A DNA stretch of 64,000 bases, taken from assembly GCF_040182365.1 (NCBI RefSeq), contig NZ_CP144460.1, forward strand, positions 4,704,935-4,768,934, in the 5' to 3' direction. This DNA comes from Xanthomonas sp. 10-10 (lineage in GTDB: Bacteria; Pseudomonadota; Gammaproteobacteria; Xanthomonadales; Xanthomonadaceae). The notes under the pieces were generated by a model. That model was not told the DNA's origin and did not search any database. It saw nothing but the letters and a program-made list of their open reading frames with translations. Both the position numbers and the translations under genes were made by a program. Shown here piece by piece: positions 1 to 8,231 of the stretch (its first letter is position 1; each line of letters begins with the position of its first letter).

Positions 1-402
1 GCCGCACCGGATCTGCAGCGCTTTCCGCGCTATGCGCAGGCGCTGCAGCAGGCGCTGGTGGCCGAGCTGGAACCGGGCGATGCGCTGTTCATTCCCAGCA
101 TGTGGTGGCACCACGTCCAGGCGCTGGAGAGCTTCAACGTGCTGGTCAATTTCTGGTGGCGACAAAGCCCGGCCTACATGGATTCGCCGATGAACGCGCT
201 GATGCTGGCCTTGCTGACCGTCCGCGACCTGCCGGCCGAGCAACGCGCCACCTGGCAGGAGGTGTTCCGGCATTACGTGTTCGACGCCGATGCCGACACT
301 GCCGCGCATGTGCCCGACGCAGCGCGCGGTGTGCTGGCCCCGATGGACGATAACCGCGCCCGCAGCCTGCGTGCGCGCCTGCTGCAACGCTTGAACCGCT
401 GA
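1..402 (+). CDS. Cupin-like (JmjC-type) domain protein, C-terminal part
   Basis: The frame is open from the first base of the window, so the start lies upstream. The visible 133 residues carry the signature of cupin-like/JmjC hydroxylase-type proteins: a metal-site half motif in GDALFIPSMWWHHVQAL, followed by NVLVNFWW. The His in WHHV is the usual distal metal ligand of this fold. The tail is helical and Arg-rich. The halogenase gene starts 10 bp downstream, on the same strand. In Xanthomonas, cupin-like and tryptophan-halogenase genes recur together near TonB-dependent receptors for carbohydrate uptake, so a shared operon is likely (inference). Substrate unknown. Confidence 0.75.
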   Translation, partial: AAPDLQRFPRYAQALQQALVAELEPGDALFIPSMWWHHVQALESFNVLVNFWWRQSPAYMDSPMNALMLALLTVRDLPAEQRATWQEVFRHYVFDADADTAAHVPDAARGVLAPMDDNRARSLRARLLQRLNR

Positions 403-412
403 AGGACTGACC

Positions 413-1978
413 ATGTCGCACGCCGCCCCCTTGCCCCCCCAGCAGCGCCCGGTACGGCGCGTGGTCATCGCCGGTGGCGGCACTGCCGGCTGGATGGCTG
501 CCGCGGCCTTGTCCAAGCTGCTGGGCCGGCAGTTGCAGATCACCCTGGTGGAGTCGGACGAGATCGGCACGGTGGGCGTGGGCGAAGCCACCATCCCCAG
601 CCTGGTCACCTTCCACCGGCTGCTGGAGATCGACGAGGCGACCTTCATGGCCGCCACCCAGGCCACCTTCAAGCTCGGCATCGGCTTCGAGCACTGGCGC
701 GATGTGGACAGGCACTACATCCACTCCTTCGGTCACACCGGCACCGATCACTGGAGCGCGGGCTTCCAGCATTTCTGGTTGAAGGGCCGGCAGCGCGGGG
801 TGGCACGCGACTTCGGCGACTACTGCCTGGAACTGCGCGCCGCCCAGGAAGGACGCTTTGCGCACCTGCCCAACGGCGGCATGAATTACGCCTACCACCT
901 GGATGCGGGCCTGTATGCGCGCTTCCTGCGCCGCTTCAGCGAAGGCTTTGGCGTAAAGCGTCTCGAAGGGCGCATCGGCCAGGTCCAGACCGACCCGGAC
1001 AGCGGTTATCTCACCGCGCTGACGCTGCAGGACGGCACCAGCGTGGAAGGCGACCTGTTCATCGATTGCACCGGCTTTGCGGGATTGCTGATCGGCAAGA
1101 CGCTGGGCGTGGGCAGCGAGGATTGGTCGCGCTGGTTGTTTGCCGACAGCGCGCTGGCGGTGCAGACCGAATCGGTGGGCCCGCCGGTGACCTATACGCG
1201 GTCGCGTGCCGACCAGTCGGGCTGGATGTGGCGCATTCCGCTGCAGCACCGGGTGGGCAACGGCATCGTGTATTCCAGCCGTTATACCGATCAGGACAGT
1301 GCCCGGGCGGTGCTGGAGCGCAACCTGCAGGGGCGCGCGCTGACCGAACCGCGGGCGCTGCGCTTCACCCCCAATCAGCGTCACCGCGTATGGGAAAAGA
1401 ACTGCGTGGCGCTGGGGCTGGCCAGCGGCTTCCTGGAGCCGATCGAGTCCACCAACATCCACCTGATCCAGCGCGGCATCGTCCGCTTGCTGCAGACCTT
1501 CCCGCAGGTGGTCAACGCGGTCGACATCGCCGAATACAACCGCCAGGCGGCCGACGAGATCGCGCATATCCGCGATTTCGTGATCCTGCATTACCACGCC
1601 ACCGATCGTCGCGACACGCCGTTCTGGCGCGACTGCGCGGCGATGGAGATTCCCGACTCGCTGCGCCACCGCATGGAGCTGTTCCGCCAGAGCGGGCGCG
1701 TGTTCCACCAGGGCAACGAGTTGTTTGCGGAGAACTCCTGGGTGCAGGTGATGCTGGGCCAGGGCATCACCCCGCAGCAGCACCACCCGGTCGCCGACCT
1801 GATGGGCGATGCGGAGCTGAGCCATTTTCTGCAGAGCATCCGCCAGCGCGTGGACGCGACCGTGGCCACGTTGCCGCCGCATGCGGATTTCCTGCGCCGC
1901 CACTGCCCGGCCCAGCCGCTGCCCGACCCGGCCCGGCGCATGCCATCGGATGCGGCGCTGGCGGCCCCGGCGGGATGA
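413..1978 (+). CDS. Flavin-dependent tryptophan halogenase family protein
   Basis: 521 residues, the usual length of PrnA-type halogenases. The FAD-binding GGGTAGWMAA is at residues 21-30. The flavin halogenase WxWxIP motif appears as WMWRIP at 271-276. K87 in ATFKLGI sits where PrnA has its catalytic Lys79, and E345 in EPIESTN matches PrnA Glu346. Such enzymes use FADH2, O2 and halide to make a Lys-chloramine that halogenates an aromatic ring. Members sitting beside cupin-like proteins in Xanthomonas are annotated as halogenases, but their real substrate is unknown and may not be free tryptophan. ATG start chosen at 10 bp after the cupin gene. Confidence 0.88.
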   Translation: MSHAAPLPPQQRPVRRVVIAGGGTAGWMAAAALSKLLGRQLQITLVESDEIGTVGVGEATIPSLVTFHRLLEIDEATFMAATQATFKLGIGFEHWRDVDRHYIHSFGHTGTDHWSAGFQHFWLKGRQRGVARDFGDYCLELRAAQEGRFAHLPNGGMNYAYHLDAGLYARFLRRFSEGFGVKRLEGRIGQVQTDPDSGYLTALTLQDGTSVEGDLFIDCTGFAGLLIGKTLGVGSEDWSRWLFADSALAVQTESVGPPVTYTRSRADQSGWMWRIPLQHRVGNGIVYSSRYTDQDSARAVLERNLQGRALTEPRALRFTPNQRHRVWEKNCVALGLASGFLEPIESTNIHLIQRGIVRLLQTFPQVVNAVDIAEYNRQAADEIAHIRDFVILHYHATDRRDTPFWRDCAAMEIPDSLRHRMELFRQSGRVFHQGNELFAENSWVQVMLGQGITPQQHHPVADLMGDAELSHFLQSIRQRVDATVATLPPHADFLRRHCPAQPLPDPARRMPSDAALAAPAG

Positions 1979-2114
1979 ATTTCGCATCCGGCTGCGGCAA
2001 CCCTTGGCTTACACCGCCCCAGCAATGCTAGATTGCGGCATTGCCGTCCATTGCGGGAACAATGGCCGGCGCTCGCCGCAACGTTATCTTTCGCACTCGG
2101 GGTAAGGGGGACGC

Positions 2115-3125
2115 ATGTTGGATCTGACACAGGGCCGTATGGCACGCCGGATCGCGCCGGTCATTTTGCTGGTTGGCCTGGCTGCCTGCTCCAAGCAGGA
2201 AGACAAGGCCGCCACCACCACGCCTTCCACCGGCGCCACGCCGGCGGCACCGGCGGCACCGACGCCCGCCACCGCGGTGTCGCCACAGGTGCAGTCGATG
2301 GCCGCCGACCAGTTGCGCGAATCGGCCACCAAGGCGCTGCAGGACAACCGCATGTACGCCCCGGCCGGCGACAACGCGGTGGAGTACTACCTGGCCCTGC
2401 GCGAGAAGCAGCCGCAGGACGCCACCGTCAACAGCGCGCTGACCGATCTGCTGCCGTACACGCTGATCGCCGCCGAACAAGGCATCAGCCGCGAAGAATT
2501 TCCAGAGGCGCAGCGCCTGATCGCACTGATCGAAAAGGTCGACCCCAAGGCACCGGCATTGCCGCGCCTGAAGTCGGGCCTGGAGACGGGCATGAAGACC
2601 GCCGCCAACCGCTCCGAGCAGGACGCCGAGCAGGCCAAGAAGCTGGTCGAGGACAAGGCCAAGCAGGCCGCCGAGCAGAAGCGTCTGGCCGAACAGCAGA
2701 CCCGCGAAGCCGCCGCTGCCCAGCAGATTGCCGCCCAGCAGGAAGCCGCCCGCCAGCAGACCGCCGAAGCCGAGCGCCAGGCCGCCGCCCGCCGTCAGGC
2801 GGAGGCCCCTGCCCCGACCCCGGCCGCACCACGCCCGGCAGCGGCCGCCGCCGCTGCGGCGCCGGCTGCGCAATCGCTGCGTCCGATCAGCACCCCGGCA
2901 CCGCGCTATCCACCCGAAGCGCTGCGCGCCGGCACATCGGGCGAAGTGCTGGTCGAGCTCACGGTCGGTACCGACGGCTCGATCACCGCCTCGCGCGTGC
3001 TGCGCGCCAACCCGCCGCGCGTGTTCGACCGCGAAGCGCTCAATGCGGTCAAGCGCTGGCGCTTCGAGCCGGTTGCCGCACCGGTGACCACGCGGCGTAC
3101 GTTGTCGTTCAATCCAGGTGGTTGA
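2115..3125 (+). CDS. TonB C-terminal domain protein with lipoprotein signal
   Basis: 336 residues. The N-terminus is a lipoprotein signal with lipobox LAAC (Cys25 followed by Ser), not the usual single transmembrane anchor of TonB. Residues about 70-150 are a helical region, about 165-250 an Ala/Gln/Glu-rich coiled coil, then a short Pro/Ala stretch. The C-terminal 80 residues form a TonB_C domain (YPPEALRAGTSGEVLVEL ... VKRWRFEP). Canonical TonB energises outer-membrane receptors from the inner membrane. A lipid-anchored form with Ser at +2 would be predicted to go to the outer membrane, so it may not be an energy transducer at all. The ribosome-binding site AAGGGGG precedes the ATG. Confidence 0.8.
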   Translation: MLDLTQGRMARRIAPVILLVGLAACSKQEDKAATTTPSTGATPAAPAAPTPATAVSPQVQSMAADQLRESATKALQDNRMYAPAGDNAVEYYLALREKQPQDATVNSALTDLLPYTLIAAEQGISREEFPEAQRLIALIEKVDPKAPALPRLKSGLETGMKTAANRSEQDAEQAKKLVEDKAKQAAEQKRLAEQQTREAAAAQQIAAQQEAARQQTAEAERQAAARRQAEAPAPTPAAPRPAAAAAAAAPAAQSLRPISTPAPRYPPEALRAGTSGEVLVELTVGTDGSITASRVLRANPPRVFDREALNAVKRWRFEPVAAPVTTRRTLSFNPGG

Positions 3126-3240
3126 GTGGGTGGCTGGGCGATTGCGTGGCTCTGCACGCGGCTGCGTTGGTTGTTGATAGTTGATGATTGATGGTTGCTG
3201 ACGATTGATGCACTGCACTTCTGGCAAATACCAGGCGCCC

Positions 3241-3274
3241 AACAAAAAGCCCGCAGCGATGCGGGCTTTTTGTT
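3241..3274. terminator. Bidirectional intrinsic terminator
   Basis: Perfect inverted repeat AACAAAAAGCCCGC / GCGGGCTTTTTGTT around a 6-nt loop. The T-run follows the stem on both strands. It lies between the rightward TonB-domain gene and the leftward ABC permease gene and can end both transcripts. Confidence 0.85.
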
Positions 3275-3285
3275 GGCTGGCCATC

Positions 3286-3372
3286 CGTCCCCTCATCCGC
3301 CCTTCGGGCACCTTCTCCCGAGGGGAGAAGGAGTAAAGCCCCTCTCCTGCGGGAGAGGGGTTGGGGTGAGGG
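3286..3372. repeat. Xanthomonas-type intergenic hairpin repeat
   Basis: CCCTCATCCGCCCTTCGGGC followed by CTTCTCCC-GAGG-GGGAGAAGG and a second GCCCCTCTCC hairpin. The same family recurs at 3468-3517 and in the large array at 15.2-16.0 kb. No coding signal. Confidence 0.7.
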
Positions 3373-3467
3373 TACGGCGGCCAAGTGGACGTCACGCCCT
3401 AAGCAGACAACAAGGACGTTCAATCATTCAACATCAACATGCGTCACCGCGCATTCGTATTGGCAAT

Positions 3468-3517
3468 CCGTCCCCTCATCCGGCGCTGCGCGCCACCTTC
3501 TCCGGGCGGGAGAAGGA
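3468..3517. repeat. Second intergenic hairpin repeat copy
   Basis: Another CCCCTCATCCGGCGCTGCGC...CTTCTCC-GGGC-GGGAGAAGG unit, almost touching the stop codon of the ABC permease gene at 3522. On the leftward strand it could act as a transcript-end hairpin. Confidence 0.65.
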
Positions 3518-3521
3518 CACA

Positions 3522-4715
3522 TCAGCCGGAAATCGCCGGCCGCTCCTGGTGATAACGACGCACCGCCGCGTACCACAACACTGCGGCCACACCGAAGCCC
3601 GCCAACAGATACACCGCCCAGGTCTGCGCGTTGATCTGCTCGTGGCGAATCACCTTCAGCAGCATCTGGTTCTGCGCCAGGAACGGCACCGCAAAGTGCC
3701 ATAGCTGGGTCTTCAGCGGATACGCCATCAGCGCGTAGCCCGGCAGCATCGGCAGCAGCAGCAGCCAGGTCATGTGCGCCTGCGCTTCCTTCATGCTCTT
3801 GGCAGCGGCAGCCAGATAGGTCAGCAGCGAGGTACCGATAAACAGCATCGGCACCAGGATGAACAGCATCTGCAGCATCGGCAAAAAGCCGACATTGAGC
3901 TGGCGCCCCAGGTTCGAGGTGGACAACTGCGCACTCAGCTTGAACGCCAGCAGCGTGAGCAACAACGACACCATGCCGATCACGCAGGCGGCGACGATCT
4001 TGCCGCTGACGATCGCACTGCGCGGCGCCGGTGTGGCCAGCAACGGCTCCAGCGACTGGCGTTCGCGCTCGCCGGCGGTGGCATCCAGGATCAGCGAGGC
4101 GCCACCCAGAAACGAGGTGATCACCAGCAACACCGGTAACAGCATCGCCATCATCTGGCCACGCTTGGCTTCGGCGGTGGCCAGGTCCTGTGCGGCGACT
4201 TCCAGCGGCCGGCCTACCTGCGCATCGATGCCACGCGCCAACAGACGCAACGCACCGACCTGCTGGCTGTAGCCGCTCAGCGCTGCCTGCAGGCGCATGC
4301 TGGGCACATCGGCCTCGCGGCGGGTGCTGTCCTTGATGATTTCCACCAGCGCCGGACGGCCTTCGCGCCAATCGTCGGCATAGCTGTCGCTGATGCGCAG
4401 CGCCACGTCCACATCTTGGTTGCGGATCGCCGCGGTCAGATCGGCCGGTGCGTCCACCGCGTTGAGTCCCTGCGCGGCCAGAAACCGCACCAGGTTGGGA
4501 GCGTGTTCGCGGCCGAGGGTGGGGATGTCCAGCGGCTTGTCGATCTGCGTGCGCACGCGGCTTTCGCTCAGCGCGCCCATGCCCAGGATCAGGATCGGAT
4601 ACAGCAATGGCGAGAGCAGCAACGCCAATGCCAGGGTACGGCGGTCGCGCGAGATGTCGCGCAGTTCCTTGCGCAGCACCGTCCACAACGTGGCCAACAG
4701 GGAACGCTTGCTCAT
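3522..4715 (-). CDS. ABC-2 type transporter permease (NatB-like)
   Basis: 397 residues. There is a transmembrane helix near the N-terminus (LALALLLSPLLYPILILGM), a large extracytoplasmic loop of about 120 residues, then five or six helices from about residue 185, with the GGASLILDATAGERERQSLEPLL signature typical of NatB/ABC-2 permeases. It overlaps the ATPase gene by 4 bp (ATGA), so translation is coupled. Together they form an exporter; NatAB of Bacillus exports Na+, but related pairs export peptides or other compounds and the substrate here cannot be read from sequence. Confidence 0.85.
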   Translation of the reverse strand: MSKRSLLATLWTVLRKELRDISRDRRTLALALLLSPLLYPILILGMGALSESRVRTQIDKPLDIPTLGREHAPNLVRFLAAQGLNAVDAPADLTAAIRNQDVDVALRISDSYADDWREGRPALVEIIKDSTRREADVPSMRLQAALSGYSQQVGALRLLARGIDAQVGRPLEVAAQDLATAEAKRGQMMAMLLPVLLVITSFLGGASLILDATAGERERQSLEPLLATPAPRSAIVSGKIVAACVIGMVSLLLTLLAFKLSAQLSTSNLGRQLNVGFLPMLQMLFILVPMLFIGTSLLTYLAAAAKSMKEAQAHMTWLLLLPMLPGYALMAYPLKTQLWHFAVPFLAQNQMLLKVIRHEQINAQTWAVYLLAGFGVAAVLWYAAVRRYHQERPAISG

Positions 4716-5458
4716 GCGTGCAGTCCTTCTTCCGAGCCGATCGCCTTGACGAAGGCGTCTTCCAGGTTGTCTTCACCGGTCGCCGCGCGCAGTTCGTCGG
4801 CGCTGCCGGATGCCACCACCGTGCCCTTGGCGATGATGACGATGCGGTCGCACAGCGCCGCCACCTCTTGCATGATGTGACTGGAAAAGATCACGCAGCG
4901 CCCTTCTGCGCGCAGCTGCTGCAGAAAGCCACGCATCGCGCGCGTGGTCATCACGTCCAGGCCATTGGTGGGCTCGTCCAGAATCACGTTGCGCGGGTCG
5001 TGCACCAACGCGCGTGCAATGGCGGTCTTGGTGCGCTGCCCCTGGCTGAACCCTTCGGTCTGGCGGTCGAGAATGTCGTCCATGTCCAATGCGCTGGACA
5101 ATACCCGCGTGCGCTCTGCGATCTGGCTGCGCGACATGCCGTGCAACTCGCCGAAGTAGGCGATGTTCTCGCGTGCGCTCAACCGCTTGTACACACCGCG
5201 TGCGTCCGGCAAGACGCCCAGTGCACGGCGTACCGTCACCGGGTCGTGCGCGGCGTCCACGCCATCCACGGCGACGCGCCCCTGGTCCGGCGACATCAAG
5301 GTGTAGAGCATGCGCAAGGTGGTGGTCTTGCCCGCACCGTTGGGACCGAGCAGCCCGGTGATCTGGCCGTCGGCAGCGCTGAAACTGACCCCATCGACCG
5401 CCTTCACCAGCCCGGTCTTGGTCTTGAACGACTTGTGCAGATTCTCGACGACGATCAT
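4712..5458 (-). CDS. ABC transporter ATP-binding protein (NatA-like)
   Basis: 248 residues from the ATG that gives MIVVENLHKSF; the open frame extends further upstream but that part is not ABC-like and would overlap the preceding gene. Walker A is GPNGAGKTTT, the signature region is FSQGQRTKTAIARAL, and Walker B with D-loop is VILDEPTNGLDV. The signature reads SQGQ rather than the classic SGGQ, as is common in NatA. It drives the overlapping permease. It lies 31 bp downstream of the serine-hydrolase lipoprotein gene in one leftward operon. Confidence 0.88.
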   Translation of the reverse strand: MIVVENLHKSFKTKTGLVKAVDGVSFSAADGQITGLLGPNGAGKTTTLRMLYTLMSPDQGRVAVDGVDAAHDPVTVRRALGVLPDARGVYKRLSARENIAYFGELHGMSRSQIAERTRVLSSALDMDDILDRQTEGFSQGQRTKTAIARALVHDPRNVILDEPTNGLDVMTTRAMRGFLQQLRAEGRCVIFSSHIMQEVAALCDRIVIIAKGTVVASGSADELRAATGEDNLEDAFVKAIGSEEGLHA

Positions 5459-5489
5459 GCGTGCGCCTCCGTGGCGTGGTCGATGCGGC

Positions 5490-7067
5490 TCATGGTTCCC
5501 ATCCGTTGAACGAGGTGAACGCGGGCACGTTGTTGAGGCTGGCCACACAGCTGGCATCCAGGGCCTTGGCGTCGGTGCTCTGCAAGAACTGGCTCAACAC
5601 CTTGGGCATGCAGCCGAGTCGGAATACGCCATGCCCCTGCCCGGGCGCGATGATGTGGCGGCCGTTGGGCAGACCCTGCAAGACGCGTTGCGCGTAGCGT
5701 GGCGGTGTCACCGGATCGAGCTCGCCGGACAGCAGCAAGACCGGCAGCGTCGATACGAACGGCCTGGCGGCATCGGCCGGCGCCGGCTTGGAGGGCCAGA
5801 CCTTGCACGGGGCGAAGAACATCTCGGCCACCTCGTTGCCCAGCAACGTGGCGTCCTTGTCCGTGGGCACGCGATAGCGCCCGGCGTCCTCGCTGCACAA
5901 CACCGACCATTGCATCGGGCGATTCATCTGATCGGACATGTCCGACGCACTCATCTGCGCCAATGCCATCAGCGACGCATAGCGGCCTGCGGCAGCCTCG
6001 TCCAGCACCAGCGGCAGCAGCGACGCGGTTTCCGGTGCGTACGAAAATCCGAACGCCAACCCCACCACCGTGTCGGCGGTCACCTGCTCGTGACGCAGCG
6101 CGCCGGTGCGCGGGTCGCGATAGTCCACGGCCACCGGCGCCTGGCGCAAGCGCTCGACCACCTGTCGCAGCTGGCTGCGCGTATCGACCGTGAAGCGTTT
6201 GGCGCATGCCGGCGTGGATGCGCATTGCTTGGTCTGCAACGCGATCGCATCTTCGAAGGTGCGCGCAAACTCGCCACCGATCACCAGATCGTTGGGCGCC
6301 ACGCCATCGAGCACCACGCTGCGCGTGTGCTGCGGATAATGCATTGCGTACTGCTGTGCCACGCGCGTGCCGTAGGAGCCGCCGATCAGGTTGAGCTGCT
6401 GAACACCCAGCGCTGCGCGTACCGCATCCAGATCGGCGATGGCCTCGGTGGTGGTGAAATAACGCGGGTCGGCGTCGCTGCGTAAACCGTCTGCGCACTG
6501 CCGCGCGTAGTCGGTGAGCTGGGTCACGCTGGCTGCGGCGCCACCGCCCATTTCCAGCGGCTTGCCGGCCGCATCGCGACATTCCAGCGGGTGGGAACCG
6601 CCGGTGCCGCGTTGGTCGACCAGGAAGATGTCGCGCTGCTTGCGTACCTCATGCAAACCCATGTCCACGATCGCGGCGACCTGCGTCGCCGATTGCCCCG
6701 GCCCGCCGGCGATGAAGAACACCGGATCCGGTTTGCTGCCGCCACCGGCGTCGCTTTCCAGCCAGGCGATCTTCAAGGCAATCTGCCGCCCCTTCGGCGC
6801 GGCCGGATTTTCCGCCACGTGCAACTGCGCGCATTGCGCTTCGATGTTGCCCGCCGCGCTGCCGGAACTCAGCGTGCACGGTGCAAATTGCAGGCGGCCA
6901 TAACGATTGCCGGCCGCACTGCCTTCATGCGTGTCCGTCGTGTGCGGCTGTGCCACGCCCGGCTTGGATGCGCCGGCATTGCCGGCAGCAGGCAGCTCTG
7001 CACGCTGGCATCCTGCCGCCAGCAGCGCAGCCAGCACCGCGGCGGCCACATTCAGTTGTTTCAGCAT
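5490..7067 (-). CDS. Alpha/beta-hydrolase, TAP-like peptidase lipoprotein
   Basis: 525 residues. The lipoprotein signal MLKQLNVAAAVLAALLAAGC points to a membrane-anchored, periplasmic enzyme. The oxyanion-hole motif GGPGQSA, nucleophile elbow GGSYG (Ser231), Asp451 in SGELDPVTPP and His479 in GQGHGVF complete a prolyl-aminopeptidase/tripeptidyl-aminopeptidase style triad; the last 100 residues match the TAP-like C-terminal domain. It probably trims short peptides. The chosen ATG lies 9 nt after AGGAG; an ATG two codons upstream (7073) is too close. Position between a regulator and an ABC exporter suggests a peptide-linked stress function (inference). Confidence 0.82.
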   Translation of the reverse strand: MLKQLNVAAAVLAALLAAGCQRAELPAAGNAGASKPGVAQPHTTDTHEGSAAGNRYGRLQFAPCTLSSGSAAGNIEAQCAQLHVAENPAAPKGRQIALKIAWLESDAGGGSKPDPVFFIAGGPGQSATQVAAIVDMGLHEVRKQRDIFLVDQRGTGGSHPLECRDAAGKPLEMGGGAAASVTQLTDYARQCADGLRSDADPRYFTTTEAIADLDAVRAALGVQQLNLIGGSYGTRVAQQYAMHYPQHTRSVVLDGVAPNDLVIGGEFARTFEDAIALQTKQCASTPACAKRFTVDTRSQLRQVVERLRQAPVAVDYRDPRTGALRHEQVTADTVVGLAFGFSYAPETASLLPLVLDEAAAGRYASLMALAQMSASDMSDQMNRPMQWSVLCSEDAGRYRVPTDKDATLLGNEVAEMFFAPCKVWPSKPAPADAARPFVSTLPVLLLSGELDPVTPPRYAQRVLQGLPNGRHIIAPGQGHGVFRLGCMPKVLSQFLQSTDAKALDASCVASLNNVPAFTSFNGWEP

Positions 7068-7128
7068 GTCCATCCTCTCCTGGTGCCCATTCCCTGACGT
7101 TGCCGACGGTCGCGTGTGACCGCCGCAA

Positions 7129-7329
7129 CTACTGACCATCTTCGTAAAGAAACACGTGCTCGATCGGCTCGCCGAACAGGCGTGCGATGCGGAACGCCAA
7201 CGGCAGGCTGGGATCGTATTTGCCGGTCTCCAACGCATTGACGGTTTGCCGCGACACGCCCAGCTGCTCGGCCAACTCGCCTTGCGACCAGCCGCTGGCT
7301 TCGCGCAGTTCGCGCACGCGGCTATTCAT
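7129..7329 (-). CDS. Small XRE-family transcriptional regulator
   Basis: 66 residues, almost wholly one helix-turn-helix: RELREASGWSQGELAEQLGVSRQTVNALETGKYDPS. This is the short stand-alone YozG/YgzD-type of XRE regulator, whose genes are commonly next to a small membrane-protein gene, as here. It overlaps that membrane gene by 4 bp (ATGA) and lies 61 bp before the hydrolase gene. It is the natural candidate to bind the palindromes at 8050-8113 and control the operon. Confidence 0.85.
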   Translation of the reverse strand: MNSRVRELREASGWSQGELAEQLGVSRQTVNALETGKYDPSLPLAFRIARLFGEPIEHVFLYEDGQ

Positions 7330-7913
7330 TCAAAGCGACGGGCGTTGATGCCCTTGGTGACACCGTAGATGGCGCACAGCATCGGAAACACGAACAGCAT
7401 CGCCGCACTTGCCGGGACGTCGATCAGCTTGGCGGCCTGCAGAAATCCGGCGGCCATATAGCCACCACTGACCAGACCGGCGGCAATGGCGATCGATTCA
7501 AGTTCGATGCGCCGTTGCATCTCGTCCGAGTCGCGCACGTAGCGCGCCACCGCACGGATCACCAGCATGACCAGCAGTGCCGGCAGCAAGGCGATCAGTA
7601 CCCGCGCCCAGTTCGAACCCACCTGCTCAAGCAGGTAGCTCCACAGCAGCATCACCACCACGTACAGCAGCATCGGGAACCCGAATTCGCGCTGATAGCG
7701 CCTTGCCAGTGCCGGGCGGGTGCTGTCGCGCATGTCGCCGCGCGATATCCATATCAGCAGCGACAGCGCCAGACACGACACGCCGAGGCCGACGCTGAGC
7801 CCGGCGATGTAATGGGTCAATGGCAGCAGTTGCCACAAGCCAAGCAGCCCGATGCAGATCAGGATCACGCCAAGGCAGGACAGGAGCAGCGCATTGCGTT
7901 TGCAGCGGGTCAT
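7326..7913 (-). CDS. Small multi-pass membrane protein linked to XRE regulator
   Basis: 195 residues from the ATG giving MTRCKRNALLLSCLG; a longer frame to 8012 exists but its N-terminal part is not membrane-like. Four predicted helices in two hairpins (about 8-30, 38-58, 84-130, 150-180) are separated by a charged cytoplasmic loop. It resembles the four-helix proteins encoded with YozG-type regulators. Function unknown; it may act as a membrane sensor that holds or releases the regulator (inference). First gene of the leftward five-gene operon. Confidence 0.7.
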   Translation of the reverse strand: MTRCKRNALLLSCLGVILICIGLLGLWQLLPLTHYIAGLSVGLGVSCLALSLLIWISRGDMRDSTRPALARRYQREFGFPMLLYVVVMLLWSYLLEQVGSNWARVLIALLPALLVMLVIRAVARYVRDSDEMQRRIELESIAIAAGLVSGGYMAAGFLQAAKLIDVPASAAMLFVFPMLCAIYGVTKGINARRFE

Positions 7914-8049
7914 GCGCCGCGTCCCGGCACCGTGATCGCCGGCGACGGCGGACCGTCGTGATAGCACAGGGCAGCGGTTCGCGTGGGTCGCGACAATAAG
8001 CGGTGGTGCCAATCGTGCACGTGTCGACCCTGCCGCTGCATGTCACTCG

Positions 8050-8071
8050 CCTGTCAAGTTTGCTTGACAGG
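8050..8071. promoter_or_regulatory. Operator-like palindrome 1 (TGTCAAG-N4-CTTGACA)
   Basis: Perfect 9-bp arms (CCTGTCAAG and its complement) around TTTG. It is a stronger copy of the element at 8096-8113, centre to centre 44 bp (about four helical turns). It lies between the leftward membrane/XRE operon and the rightward GH39 gene. The arms contain a TTGACA hexamer on both strands, so a bound protein could block a -35 box. Confidence 0.6.
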
Positions 8072-8095
8072 AAAGATGCGCGCGCTGGCCCGCCC

Positions 8096-8113
8096 TGTCA
8101 AGCACCCTTGACA
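8096..8113. promoter_or_regulatory. Operator-like palindrome 2 (TGTCAAG-N4-CTTGACA)
   Basis: Seven-base arms identical to palindrome 1, with spacer CACC. Two matching 18-bp dyads 44 bp apart is a typical operator pair. The likeliest binder is the XRE protein encoded at 7129-7329; the GH39 gene starts 118 bp to the right. Confidence 0.6.
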
Positions 8114-8231
8114 CATCAGACTGGGCGCAGCCGCGTCTTCGGATGCTGTCCGGCCGACTTGATCGCGCTCGGCTGCAGTGCATCGCCGCACGTGCGTTAC
8201 GCTACATGCTCGAACATGGGCGGGAGCGGCA

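Noticed and set aside
146..1987. 613-codon minus-strand ORF
   Set aside because: Antisense shadow of the halogenase gene, Arg/Ala/Gln-rich with no motif.
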